A stretch of 64,000 nt of DNA from Actinomycetota bacterium (GTDB taxonomy: Bacteria; Actinomycetota; Acidimicrobiia; Acidimicrobiales; Ilumatobacteraceae): contig JAPLAA010000007.1 of NCBI GenBank assembly GCA_026393475.1, forward strand, positions 1 to 64,000. Reading direction: 5' to 3'. A model generated the notes under the pieces. It did no database searches. It saw only the letters and a program-made list of their open reading frames with translations, and was not told the origin of the DNA. The position numbers and the translations under genes were made by a program. The number at the start of each line of letters is the position of its first letter. The first letter of the stretch is position 1. Shown here piece by piece: positions 24,436-32,519 of the stretch.

Positions 24436-25131
24436 ATGGACGAGTCCGGTGCCACCTGGCACGTGAACGTGGTCGACGAGACCGGCAGCACGAACGCCGA
24501 TCTGCTGGCAGCGGCGGTGGCCGGTGCACCCGATCGGAGCGTGCTCGTGGCTCGCCACCAGACCGCCGGCCGGGGCCGCCTCGATCGCACCTGGGTGGCG
24601 CCGCCGGGGGCGAACCTCCTGGTCTCGGTGCTGTTCCGGACCGTTCCCGATCACCCGCACGAGCTCACCCAACGCGTCGCCCTCGCCGCCCGCGACGCTG
24701 CCGATCGGGTCGCGGGCGTGCACGCCGGACTCAAGTGGCCGAACGACCTGCTCGTCGACGGCGCCAAGCTGGCGGGCGTGCTCGCCCAGGCCGGGGTGGT
24801 CGACGGTCACCTCGACCATGTCGTCGTCGGCATCGGTGTGAACGTCGGTTGGGCACCCGAGGGGGGAGCGAGGCTCGGCGACGGCATCGATCCGCTCGTC
24901 GTGCTCGATGCCCTGCTGGCCGCGTTCGACGCACTGCCCGCCGACGTGCACGACCGGTACCGGACGTCGCTCGTCACGCTGGGGCAGCAGGTCCGCGTCG
25001 AGCGGCCGGCCGACGTGCTGGAGGGCCGAGCGATCGACGTGGGCCGCGACGGCCGACTCGCCGTCCTCGACTCGTGCGGCATCACCCACCACCTCGACAC
25101 CGGCGACGTGGTGCACCTCCGTCCCGCCTGA
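24436..25131 (+). CDS. birA: Biotin-[acetyl-CoA-carboxylase] ligase
   Basis: The 231-residue protein is a group I biotin ligase without the DNA-binding domain of E. coli BirA. Motifs are VDETGSTNADL, the biotin/ATP loop QTAGRGRLDRTW near 48, LKWPNDLLVDGAKLAGVLAQ near 100, and a small C-terminal domain ending THHLDTGDVVHL. It would attach biotin to the lysine of the divergently encoded carboxylase subunit. The ATG is the first codon before the conserved region, and the frame upstream overlaps the carboxylase gene. A 12-bp tandem duplication covers its stop codon. Confidence 0.93.
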   Translation: MDESGATWHVNVVDETGSTNADLLAAAVAGAPDRSVLVARHQTAGRGRLDRTWVAPPGANLLVSVLFRTVPDHPHELTQRVALAARDAADRVAGVHAGLKWPNDLLVDGAKLAGVLAQAGVVDGHLDHVVVGIGVNVGWAPEGGARLGDGIDPLVVLDALLAAFDALPADVHDRYRTSLVTLGQQVRVERPADVLEGRAIDVGRDGRLAVLDSCGITHHLDTGDVVHLRPA

Positions 25132-25146
25132 GCACCCGCCTGAGCA
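25123..25146. repeat. 12-bp tandem duplication across the birA stop codon
   Basis: CCCGCCTGAGCA occurs twice without a gap. The first copy contains the TGA stop of birA (25129-25131). Confidence 0.8.
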
Positions 25147-25179
25147 TCGGCCTGACGCCCCTCGCGCGGCGCCCCTCAC

Positions 25180-25185
25180 TACGCT
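25180..25185 (+). promoter_or_regulatory. Putative leaderless -10 element (TACGCT) for the LCP gene
   Basis: TACGCT ends 7 bases before the GTG at 25193, the same hexamer and spacing as for the YqhA-like gene. Confidence 0.5.
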
Positions 25186-25192
25186 CGCCGAC

Positions 25193-26218
25193 GTGCTCAC
25201 CACCCCCGCACCTCCTGTCGCGCCCGCGCCCGGCCGTCGCCCGGGCCGCTTCGGCGTGACCGTCGCGATCACCGCGGTGATCGCGATCGCCGGGGCCGCG
25301 GGCACGCTCGTGTCGGCCCGCTCGGCGATCGAACAGGTCACGCGGGTCGACGGCGTCGCCGACGTGCTCAGCCCGTCGACGTCGAACATCGAGAACTTCC
25401 TGCTGGTCGGCTCCGACAGCCGGGCCGGCAGCGATCCGAATTCGCCCGACTACGGCGGCATCGGCAGCGAGAACGACGTGTCCGGGCCGCCCCGCAGCGA
25501 CACGATGATGATCCTCCGGCGCGACAAGACGACCGGTGAGGCCTCGCTGCTGTCGATCCCACGCGACCTGTGGGTCGAGATCCCGGGCCGTGGCAGCCAG
25601 CGCGTGAACGCGGCGTACAACGACGGTCCGGCCGTGCTCGTCCAGACGATCCAGGGCTCGCTCGGCCTGCCGATCCACCACTACGTCGAGGTCGACTTCT
25701 TCGGGTTCAAGGACATCGTCGACGCGATCGGTGGGGTCGAGGTGTGCACGCTCTACCCCATCCGCGACGAGAACACCGGCCTCTACGTCGCCGAGGGCGG
25801 GTGCTACCTGTTCGACGGTGTGCAGGCCCTGGCGTACACCCGCAGCCGCCACTTCGAGGAGTACCGCGACGGCGAATGGCACCAGGACGGCACGGCCGAC
25901 CTCGGCCGCACGAAGCGCCAGCGCGAGTTCGTGAACACCGCCCTCACCACCGCCCTCGCGCGGGTGAAGGCCGATCCGTTCGTCGCCGGCGAACTGTTGG
26001 CGAGCGCCGGCTCGGCGATCCGCATCGACGACGAGCTCGACGTCCTCGCTGCCGCCTCGTCGTTGCGCACCGCCGTCGGGTCCGGCCTCACCTCGTATGC
26101 ACTGCCGGTGCGCGGCGAGACGATCGACGGCAACGCAGTGCTGTTGCTGGCCGACGGGTCGGAGAGCCTTCTGGCCTATTTCCGTGGTGACGGACCCGCG
26201 CCTCCGCCGTCGGCCTGA
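25193..26218 (+). CDS. LCP (LytR-CpsA-Psr) family glycopolymer phosphotransferase
   Basis: The 341-residue protein has a short proline-rich N terminus, one membrane helix (about 18-43), and an extracytoplasmic LCP domain. Conserved features are LLVGSDSRAG, PRSDTMMILR (Arg/Asp that bind the pyrophosphate lipid), LLSIPRDLWVEIPG, and the later ALAYTRSRHFEE and DLGRTKRQREFV. LCP enzymes transfer glycopolymers from undecaprenyl- or decaprenyl-phosphate carriers to peptidoglycan; mycobacterial Lcp1 attaches arabinogalactan through a rhamnose-containing linker. The neighbouring rmlACBD genes fit that role. The GTG start follows a TACGCT element. Confidence 0.9.
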   Translation: MLTTPAPPVAPAPGRRPGRFGVTVAITAVIAIAGAAGTLVSARSAIEQVTRVDGVADVLSPSTSNIENFLLVGSDSRAGSDPNSPDYGGIGSENDVSGPPRSDTMMILRRDKTTGEASLLSIPRDLWVEIPGRGSQRVNAAYNDGPAVLVQTIQGSLGLPIHHYVEVDFFGFKDIVDAIGGVEVCTLYPIRDENTGLYVAEGGCYLFDGVQALAYTRSRHFEEYRDGEWHQDGTADLGRTKRQREFVNTALTTALARVKADPFVAGELLASAGSAIRIDDELDVLAAASSLRTAVGSGLTSYALPVRGETIDGNAVLLLADGSESLLAYFRGDGPAPPPSA

Positions 26219-26245
26219 GATGACCGGCCATACTGGGCAGCACTT

Positions 26246-27325
26246 ATGAAGGCCCTCATCCTGGCAGGCGGAGCCGGCACGCGTCTGCGCCCCATCACCC
26301 ACACGAGCGCGAAGCAACTCGTGCCCGTCGCGAACAAGCCGATCCTCTTCTACGGCATCGAGGCGATGGTCGCCGCCGGCATCGTGGAGATCGGCGTCAT
26401 CGTCGGCGACACACGCGACGAGGTGATGGCAGCGCTCGGCGACGGCTCGAAGTGGGGCGCCGAGATCACCTTCATCCCGCAGGACGCGCCGTTGGGTCTC
26501 GCGCACTGCGTCCTGATCGCCGCCGACTTCCTCGGCGACGACGACTTCGTCATGTACCTCGGCGACAACCTGCTCGAGCAGGACCTGGGCGCGTTCGTGA
26601 AGGCGTTCGAGTCCGAGCGCGACGGTGTCGACCCGCCGTCGGCGCAGATCCTGCTCAAGCGGGTGCCCGACCCGCATCGCTTCGGCATCGCCGAACTCGA
26701 CGACGCGGGCAACGTCGTCCGCCTGGTCGAGAAGCCGGCCGATCCGCCGACCGATCTCGCGCTCGTCGGCGTGTACCTCTTCGACAAGACGATCCTCGAT
26801 GCGGTCCGGGCGATCCAGCCGTCACCGCGAGGCGAACTCGAGATCACCGACGCCATCCAGTGGCTCGTCGACCAGGGCAAGCGGGTCCGCCAGGAGGAAC
26901 TCACCGGCTGGTGGATCGACACCGGCAAGCTCACGCCGCTGCTCGAGGCCAACCGTCTGCTGCTCGAGAAGATCGAGACCCGCATCGACGGCACCGTCGA
27001 CGAGTCGAGCGTGCTCGACGGTCGGGTCGTCGTCGAGGCAGGCGCCACGGTCACCAACTCCACGTTGCGTGGTCCGCTCGTCATCGGCGCCGGCGCCGTG
27101 ATCGAGGACAGCTTCGTCGGCCCGTTCTCCGCCGTCGGCAACGACTGCATCGTCCGCCACAGCGAGATCGAGCACTCGGTGATCATGGACGGCAGCACCA
27201 TCCGCGACATCCCGCGCCTCGAGGACAGCCTCATCGGCAAGGACGTCGTGGTCTCGCGCACCCAGGTCCGACCGCGCGCCCTGCGTCTGATGGTCGGCGA
27301 CCACTGTCAGATCGACGTCGAGTAA
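26246..27325 (+). CDS. rmlA: Glucose-1-phosphate thymidylyltransferase (long form)
   Basis: The 359-residue nucleotidyltransferase has the N-terminal LAGGAGTRLRPITHTSAKQL signature, GDNLLEQDL (metal-binding Asp) near 108 and VEKP near 160. An additional C-terminal left-handed beta-helix (about 250-350) is typical of the 355-residue class, unlike the 290-residue E. coli RmlA. It forms dTDP-glucose from dTTP and glucose-1-phosphate, the first step to dTDP-L-rhamnose. It starts an rmlA-C-B-D cluster on the plus strand, 27 bp after the LCP gene. A CATACT 11 bases before the start is only a weak promoter match. Confidence 0.94.
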   Translation: MKALILAGGAGTRLRPITHTSAKQLVPVANKPILFYGIEAMVAAGIVEIGVIVGDTRDEVMAALGDGSKWGAEITFIPQDAPLGLAHCVLIAADFLGDDDFVMYLGDNLLEQDLGAFVKAFESERDGVDPPSAQILLKRVPDPHRFGIAELDDAGNVVRLVEKPADPPTDLALVGVYLFDKTILDAVRAIQPSPRGELEITDAIQWLVDQGKRVRQEELTGWWIDTGKLTPLLEANRLLLEKIETRIDGTVDESSVLDGRVVVEAGATVTNSTLRGPLVIGAGAVIEDSFVGPFSAVGNDCIVRHSEIEHSVIMDGSTIRDIPRLEDSLIGKDVVVSRTQVRPRALRLMVGDHCQIDVE

Positions 27326-27382
27326 CACGTCACCGTTCGCCCACCAGACACCTCGCCCGTCCGCACCAGGAGCAACCGTCAC

Positions 27383-27934
27383 ATGCCCGAGATCCGTCAG
27401 AGCGATCGCATCGCCGGCGTCCACATCGTCGAGCCGTCGATCCACGGCGACCAGCGCGGTCTGTTCATCGAGACCTATCGCCGCGAGTGGTTCCCCAACG
27501 GCCGCGAAATGGTGCAGGGCAACCGCTCCAACAAGCAGGCCGGTGCGCTCGTAGGGCTGCACTACCACCTCCATCAGGCCGATTACTGGTACTGCCCGGT
27601 GGGCACGATCCGCGTCGTGCTGCACGACCTGCGCGACGGTGGCCCGACCGACGGTGCCACCGAGTGCTTCGACATCAGCGGTGAGAACCACCTCGGCGTG
27701 TTCATCCCGCCCGGGGTCGCGCACGGTTTCGCCGCCCTCACCGACGTCGTCATGACCTATCTGGTCGATGGCTACTACAACCCGTCCGACGAGCTCGGCG
27801 TGAAGTGGGACGATCCGGTGATCGCCGCCGACTGGGGCATCACCGATCCGATCATGAGCCAGCGCGACCTGGACAACCCGCTGCGCGCCGACCTGCCGGT
27901 CGGCCGTCGCCCCTACTGGCAGATGAGGACCTGA
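27383..27934 (+). CDS. rmlC: dTDP-4-dehydrorhamnose 3,5-epimerase
   Basis: The 183-residue cupin has the RmlC pattern: HGDQRGLFIETYR, VQGNRSNKQAGALVGLHYH (catalytic His in LHYH region), GTIRVVLHDLR, and IPPGVAHGFAAL. It epimerises dTDP-4-keto-6-deoxyglucose at C3 and C5 (third enzyme, acting after RmlB). The gene lies 57 bp after rmlA with a GGAGC Shine-Dalgarno-like sequence and 19 bp before rmlB. The sequence belongs to the variant in which R-x-x-x is followed by NRSNK; substrate specificity is inferred from the cluster. Confidence 0.93.
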   Translation: MPEIRQSDRIAGVHIVEPSIHGDQRGLFIETYRREWFPNGREMVQGNRSNKQAGALVGLHYHLHQADYWYCPVGTIRVVLHDLRDGGPTDGATECFDISGENHLGVFIPPGVAHGFAALTDVVMTYLVDGYYNPSDELGVKWDDPVIAADWGITDPIMSQRDLDNPLRADLPVGRRPYWQMRT

Positions 27935-27953
27935 TCCACATGAGGCTCGACCA

Positions 27954-28919
27954 ATGAAGCTGTTCGTCACCGGCGGTGCCGGGTTCATCGGCGCGAACTA
28001 CGTGCGCCACGTGTTGGCCACGACCGACGACGAGATCACCGTCTACGACGCGCTCACGTACGCCGGCAACCTCGAGAACATCCGCGACGTCCTCGACGAC
28101 AAACGCTGCCGCTTCGTCCACGCCGACATCTGCGACCAGGACGACGTCCTCGAGGCGATGAAGGGCCACGATGCCGTGGTGCACTTCGCGGCCGAGACGC
28201 ACGTCGACCGTTCGATCAAGGACGGTCATTCGTTCGTCCGCACGAACTGCTTCGGCACGAACGTGCTCTGCGACGTCGCCCGCCAGGTGGGCGTGCAGCG
28301 GTTCCTGCACAGCTCCACCGACGAGGTGTACGGCTCGATCGAGGAGGGCTCGTTCAGCGAGACCGATCCGCTCGGACCGCGCTCGCCGTACTCGGCAGCC
28401 AAGGCCGGCAGCGACCTGATCGCCCTGTCGTACTTCACCACCCACGGCCTGCCCGTGGTCGTCACCCGCTGCAGCAACAACTACGGGCCGTACCAGTTCC
28501 CCGAGAAGGTCGTCCCGCTGTTCACCACCAACCTGCTCGACGGCAAGCAGGTGCCCCTCTACGGCGACGGCGGCAACGTGCGTGACTGGATCCACGTCCA
28601 CGACCACAACACGGCCGCCGACCTCGTGCTGCGGCGGGGCAACGTCGGCGAGATCTACAACATCGGCGCCGGCAACGAGATCACCAACAAGGAGCTCACC
28701 TACCGCCTGCTCGAGCTGTGCGGGCGCGACGAGAGCTTCATCCTGCCGGTCGCCGATCGGCTCGGCCACGACCGTCGCTACTCGATCACCCACGACAAGG
28801 TGAGCGCGCTCGGCTGGCGTTGCGAGCACGACCTGGTGCAGGGCCTGGCCGACACCGTCGCCTGGTACCGCGACAACCGGGCGTGGTGGGAGCCGCTGAA
28901 GGCGCGGGCCGCCCTGTGA
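27954..28919 (+). CDS. rmlB: dTDP-glucose 4,6-dehydratase
   Basis: The 321-residue extended SDR has GGAGFIGANYVR at the N terminus, DALTYAGNLENI, HFAAETHVDRSI, the catalytic HSSTDEVYG (Asp/Glu in the active site) and YSAAK near 145. RNNYGPYQ appears as SNNYGPYQFPEK. It converts dTDP-glucose to dTDP-4-keto-6-deoxyglucose using a bound NAD. The last four bases overlap the GTG start of rmlD (GTGA), showing translational coupling. Confidence 0.96.
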   Translation: MKLFVTGGAGFIGANYVRHVLATTDDEITVYDALTYAGNLENIRDVLDDKRCRFVHADICDQDDVLEAMKGHDAVVHFAAETHVDRSIKDGHSFVRTNCFGTNVLCDVARQVGVQRFLHSSTDEVYGSIEEGSFSETDPLGPRSPYSAAKAGSDLIALSYFTTHGLPVVVTRCSNNYGPYQFPEKVVPLFTTNLLDGKQVPLYGDGGNVRDWIHVHDHNTAADLVLRRGNVGEIYNIGAGNEITNKELTYRLLELCGRDESFILPVADRLGHDRRYSITHDKVSALGWRCEHDLVQGLADTVAWYRDNRAWWEPLKARAAL

Positions 28920-29773
28920 GGGTGCTGGTCACGGGCGCTGCCGGGCAGCTCGGCCGTGACACGCTGCTGGCCTGCGAGCGCGCCGGCGACCAGGTGCTCG
29001 GCGTCGACCGTTCCACCGTCGACATCACCGATCGCGACGCCGTGCTCGGCGCCGTCACGTCGTTCGCTCCGGACGCCGTCATCAACTGCGCGGCATGGAC
29101 CGCGGTCGACGCCTGCGAGGACGATCCCGATCGGGCGCTGCTGTGCAACGGCCTCGCGGTGCGGTTCCTCGCCGAGGGATGCGACCGTGTCGGCGCACAC
29201 TTCGTGCACGTCGGCACCGACTACGTCTTCGACGGCACGCTCGATCGCCCGTACCACGAGTGGGACGAGACCAACCCCGAGAGCGTCTACGGCATGACCA
29301 AGCTGATCGGCGAGCGCGAGGCACTCGTGCTCGGCCCGTCGGCGGCCGTGGTGCGCACGTCGTGGGTGTGCGGTGAGCACGGCAACAACATGGTGAAGAC
29401 CGTGCTGCGCCTCGTCGACCAGCACCCCACGCTGTCGTTCGTCGCCGATCAGGTCGGGCATCCCACCTTCACCGCCGACCTGGCCCCGATGCTGCGTCGG
29501 GTCGCGCTCGACCGGCGCAGCGGCGTGCACCACCTCACCAACCAGACGCCCACGTCGTGGTACGGCTTCGTGCGCGAGATCGTCGCCCTCACCGGCCGCG
29601 ATCCCGATGCCATGGTGCGGCCGATCACGACGGCGGAGCTGCAGCCACCTCGGCCCGCACCGCGCCCGGCCAACAGCGTGCTCGACAACGCGGTGGCCCG
29701 CATGAGCGGACTGCCGATGATGCGCGACTTCCGCGAGCCGCTCGCCGAACTGGTCGGCAGGCTCACCGCCTGA
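28916..29773 (+). CDS. rmlD: dTDP-4-dehydrorhamnose reductase
   Basis: The 285-residue SDR has VTGAAGQLGRD at the N terminus, NCAAWTAVDACEDD, HVGTDYVFDG (catalytic Thr) and the YGMTK catalytic pair near 128, followed by RTSWVCGEHGNNMV. It performs the NADPH-dependent last step to dTDP-L-rhamnose. The GTG start overlaps the rmlB stop. It is the last gene of the rml cluster and converges with a GNAT gene 16 bp downstream. Confidence 0.95.
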   Translation: MRVLVTGAAGQLGRDTLLACERAGDQVLGVDRSTVDITDRDAVLGAVTSFAPDAVINCAAWTAVDACEDDPDRALLCNGLAVRFLAEGCDRVGAHFVHVGTDYVFDGTLDRPYHEWDETNPESVYGMTKLIGEREALVLGPSAAVVRTSWVCGEHGNNMVKTVLRLVDQHPTLSFVADQVGHPTFTADLAPMLRRVALDRRSGVHHLTNQTPTSWYGFVREIVALTGRDPDAMVRPITTAELQPPRPAPRPANSVLDNAVARMSGLPMMRDFREPLAELVGRLTA

Positions 29774-29789
29774 GGCGTCGGCGCTCGCG

Positions 29790-30434
29790 TCAGAGCCCGA
29801 ACAGCGGCAGGCAGCCCTCGAGGCCGTGGATCGTGATGTCGTCGCGACGCACGTTCGCCTCCCAATGGGCCCGCGACATCTCGAAGTGCAGCGAGGTCGC
29901 CGGTGCCCCGCGCCGCAGACGGCGCGACCTGCCGTTGGCGACGTAGCCGAGCTTGCCCGTCACACCGAGCGACGACGGGTTGTCGTCGAACGCGACCGTG
30001 GTCGCGACCCGGGCGTCGAGGCCGGCGAAGCCCAGCTGCAGCGACGCCATGCGCATCTCGGTGCCGATGCCACGACCCTGGAACTCGCGGCCGAGCCACG
30101 ACCCGGTTTCGAACTGGCGGAGCTCGGGGAAGTGTTGCCCCATCAGCCCGGTCGTCCCCACCACCTCACCGTCGACGACGACCGCGAGGTTCAGGCTCCA
30201 CGACGCGGCCGACCAGTCGGCGCGGCACCGCCAGTAGTACTGCATCGTGTTGCGGAGCAGTTCGTCGCCCTGCACGTCGGTCCACTCGACCGCGAAGGGC
30301 ATGAAGCCCGGATCGTGGATGCCCCGGGAAGCGAGTTGCGCCAGCGCCACACCCATGTCGTCGTCGATCGCGCGCAGCTCGAGCCGTGGCGTGACGACAC
30401 GGAGGTCGAAGAGGGGCCAGACCGGATGCGACAT
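29790..30434 (-). CDS. GNAT family N-acetyltransferase (RimJ/RimL type)
   Basis: The 214-residue protein has the GNAT fold of the RimJ/RimL/Acetyltransf_3 group: an N-terminal LRVVTPRLELRAI strand, then acetyl-CoA-binding GREFQGRGIGTEMR (Q/RxxGxG/A) near 125, and NPSSLGVTGKLGYVANGR. It probably acetylates an amino group on a protein, peptide or small molecule; the substrate is unknown. It follows the ferritin-like gene on the same strand with a 77-bp gap. A CAGACT hexamer six bases before the ATG is a weak version of the leaderless element. Confidence 0.85.
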   Translation of the reverse strand: MSHPVWPLFDLRVVTPRLELRAIDDDMGVALAQLASRGIHDPGFMPFAVEWTDVQGDELLRNTMQYYWRCRADWSAASWSLNLAVVVDGEVVGTTGLMGQHFPELRQFETGSWLGREFQGRGIGTEMRMASLQLGFAGLDARVATTVAFDDNPSSLGVTGKLGYVANGRSRRLRRGAPATSLHFEMSRAHWEANVRRDDITIHGLEGCLPLFGL

Positions 30435-30511
30435 CGACGCAGTCTGACGCGCTCGGCGTCGACGGAGCGTCGGAGTTTCGGGTGCCGGATCTGCTCGGCC
30501 GGCGCGCCGGG

Positions 30512-31303
30512 TCAGTAGGCGGCGTTGGCGAGCCGCTCGGCCCGCTGCTGCTCGGCCATCGCGGCGATCTCGTCGATCTCCTCGGTGTCGAAGCCGGCCA
30601 TCTCGCGGAACTTGCGGGCGAGCTGGATCGAGGCCTCGCGGGTCTCGCCGCGGGCGCCGCGGAAGTTGAACAGGCCGTCGACGGTGCGCTGGAACTCGAG
30701 CGCCTGCTGCTGGCGTTCCTTGTCGTCCTTGGTGATCTCGCGGAGCCAGGTGCTGCCCATCTTCACGTGGGTCACCTCGTCGGCGAGCATCCAGTCCTCG
30801 CAGAACCACAGCACCGGGTCGTTCATCTCGGCGGCGAAGTCGCGCATGGTGGTGAACACGTCGATGGCGAGGCCCTCGAGCGCACGGTTGACGCCGGCCA
30901 GACGGAAGACGGGATCGGGGTGGCACGCCGCCTCGAACAGCGTGACCGCCTCGGAGTACTCGCCCACCTCGGTGCCCATGTGGTCGCCGAGCATCAGGCT
31001 GATCTCCACGTGGCGCGCCTCGTCCCAGCACTGCCGGGCCATGTCGAGCTTCATCGCGAACGGGGTCTCGTCGGTCGTGTAGTCGTACGCCGTGCGACCC
31101 GCACCCTCGAGCGCCTGGATCTCGCCGACGAAGATGCCGTGCATCTGCCTGCGGGCCCGGTCGAACGACTCGTGGCTCTCCGGGTCCATCCGGCCGGCCT
31201 GCGACAGCCCGTTCGGGCGGAGGTCGTTGAACCGGTCGGTGGTGCTGATCCGATGGAACCGCTCGTCGCGAGCGAGGTCCTGCGGGGGCAACTGGGTGCG
31301 CAT
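30512..31303 (-). CDS. Ferritin-like diiron-type protein
   Basis: The 263-residue, largely helical protein has the four ligand motifs of the ferritin-like four-helix bundle: Glu in FVGEIQALEGAGR, DEARHVE (ExxH), RALEGLAID (Glu) and ADEVTHVKMG (ExxH). A C-terminal helix runs to the end. Such proteins bind two metal ions and act as oxidases or oxygenases, or store metal; the particular reaction is unknown. TACCAT ends six bases before the ATG, and the frame upstream is Arg/Pro-rich non-coding sequence. It is divergent from the glycosyltransferase cluster. Confidence 0.8.
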   Translation of the reverse strand: MRTQLPPQDLARDERFHRISTTDRFNDLRPNGLSQAGRMDPESHESFDRARRQMHGIFVGEIQALEGAGRTAYDYTTDETPFAMKLDMARQCWDEARHVEISLMLGDHMGTEVGEYSEAVTLFEAACHPDPVFRLAGVNRALEGLAIDVFTTMRDFAAEMNDPVLWFCEDWMLADEVTHVKMGSTWLREITKDDKERQQQALEFQRTVDGLFNFRGARGETREASIQLARKFREMAGFDTEEIDEIAAMAEQQRAERLANAAY

Positions 31304-31309
31304 GTACGG

Positions 31310-31315
31310 ATGGTA
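31310..31315 (-). promoter_or_regulatory. Putative leaderless -10 element (TACCAT) for the ferritin-like gene
   Basis: TACCAT ends 6 bases before the ATG at 31303. Confidence 0.45.
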
Positions 31316-31385
31316 AAGCCGATCGTGCCGTTTGACCAGGGTTGGAGCGACGAAGGGTGCACATGGCCCACCCGGGTCGACCAGG

Positions 31386-31391
31386 CATGAT
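31386..31391 (+). promoter_or_regulatory. Weak leaderless -10 candidate (CATGAT) for the first glycosyltransferase
   Basis: CATGAT ends exactly 7 bases before the ATG at 31399. It has C at the first position, so it is a weaker match; it favours that ATG over in-frame ones at 31342, 31387 and 31390. Confidence 0.3.
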
Positions 31392-31398
31392 GGTCGCC

Positions 31399-32475
31399 AT
31401 GCGGGTCGCCTACACCCTCGAGCAGTGCTGGGGCGCCGTGCCGGGTGGCACGGCGGTCGCCGCGCTGCGCGTGGCCGAGGCCATGGAGGAGCACGACGAC
31501 ATCCGCCTGATCGGCGTCGCCGGGCGTCATCCGCACCTGCCGCCCGACCCGTGGATGCCCGACATCCCTGTCGCCCACCTGCCGCTCGCGGCACCGTGGC
31601 TCTACCAGACGTGGCTGCGGTTCGGGTGGCCGAAGGTCGAGCGTGCCACCGGGCCGGTCGACGTGGCGCATGCGACCGGCCTCATCCCGTGCCCCACCGA
31701 CGCTCCGCTCGTCGTCACGCTCCACGACGTCGCGTTCCTGCACGATCCGTCGCACTTCTCCAAGCACGGTGTGCGCACGTTCCTCGCGAGCCTCGAGCAC
31801 ATCAAGCGGCATGCGGCGATGGTGCTCTGCAGCAGCCAGGCCACCCTCGACGACGTCGCGTTCGCGGGCATCGGGGTCGACCGGCTCCGGCTCGTGCCGC
31901 TCGGCGTGGAGATGTCGCGGGTCACCGACGAGGAGATGGTGAGGGTCCGTGCGTCCTACGGCCTGCCCGAGCGCTACCTGCTCTTCGTCGGCACGGTGGA
32001 GCCGCGCAAGAACCTTCGAGGCCTGGCAGCCGCCGTCGCCCAGCTCGACGAACCGTTGCCGCTGATCGTGGCCGGGGCCGACGGCTGGGGCGACATCGAC
32101 GTGCAGGCCGACCTGCGCGCCGAGATCGACATGCGCTTCCTCGGCTTCGTCCCGAGCGAGGATCTCAACCCGCTCTACGCCGGCGCTGAGGTCTTCTGTT
32201 ACCCGAGCGAGCGGGAGGGATACGGGTTGCCCGTGCTCGAGGCCATGGCACAAGGGGTGCCGGTGGTGACGAGCGTGGGCACGGCCACCGAGGAGACCGC
32301 CGGCAGCGCGGCAGTGCTCGTGCAGCCGATGGATCCGTCCGACATCGCCCGCGGCATCACCGAGGCGATGTCGCGCCGCGCCGAACTCTCGGCCAAGGGC
32401 ATCGCCCGGGCCACCAAGCGCAGCTGGCGCACCACCGCTGCGCTCACCGCGCAGGTGTACCGCGAGCTGGCATGA
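31399..32475 (+). CDS. Glycosyltransferase family 4 protein
   Basis: The 358-residue GT-B enzyme has an N-terminal acceptor domain beginning MRVAYTLEQCWG. The donor-binding domain carries FVGTVEPRKNL near 200 and the E-x7-E motif in PSEREGYGLPVLEAMAQG near 270. It would transfer a sugar, retaining configuration, from a nucleotide-sugar to a lipid-linked glycan at the cytoplasmic membrane face. The sugar is unknown; dTDP-rhamnose and GDP-sugars are made nearby. Several in-frame ATGs precede it; the chosen one matches the conserved start and a CATGAT hexamer. Its stop lies in the first copy of a 14-bp repeat. Confidence 0.9.
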   Translation: MRVAYTLEQCWGAVPGGTAVAALRVAEAMEEHDDIRLIGVAGRHPHLPPDPWMPDIPVAHLPLAAPWLYQTWLRFGWPKVERATGPVDVAHATGLIPCPTDAPLVVTLHDVAFLHDPSHFSKHGVRTFLASLEHIKRHAAMVLCSSQATLDDVAFAGIGVDRLRLVPLGVEMSRVTDEEMVRVRASYGLPERYLLFVGTVEPRKNLRGLAAAVAQLDEPLPLIVAGADGWGDIDVQADLRAEIDMRFLGFVPSEDLNPLYAGAEVFCYPSEREGYGLPVLEAMAQGVPVVTSVGTATEETAGSAAVLVQPMDPSDIARGITEAMSRRAELSAKGIARATKRSWRTTAALTAQVYRELA

Positions 32476-32519
32476 ACGAGTTGGCATGAGCGAGTTGGCA
32501 TGAGCGAGTTGGGCATGAG
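32464..32519. repeat. 14-bp tandem repeat at a glycosyltransferase gene junction (4 copies)
   Basis: GAGTTGGCATGAGC-type units start at 32464, 32478, 32492 and 32506 (the last has one extra G). Each contains ATGA, so stop and start signals of the junction are multiplied; the units differ from each other by 0-2 bases. Confidence 0.85.
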
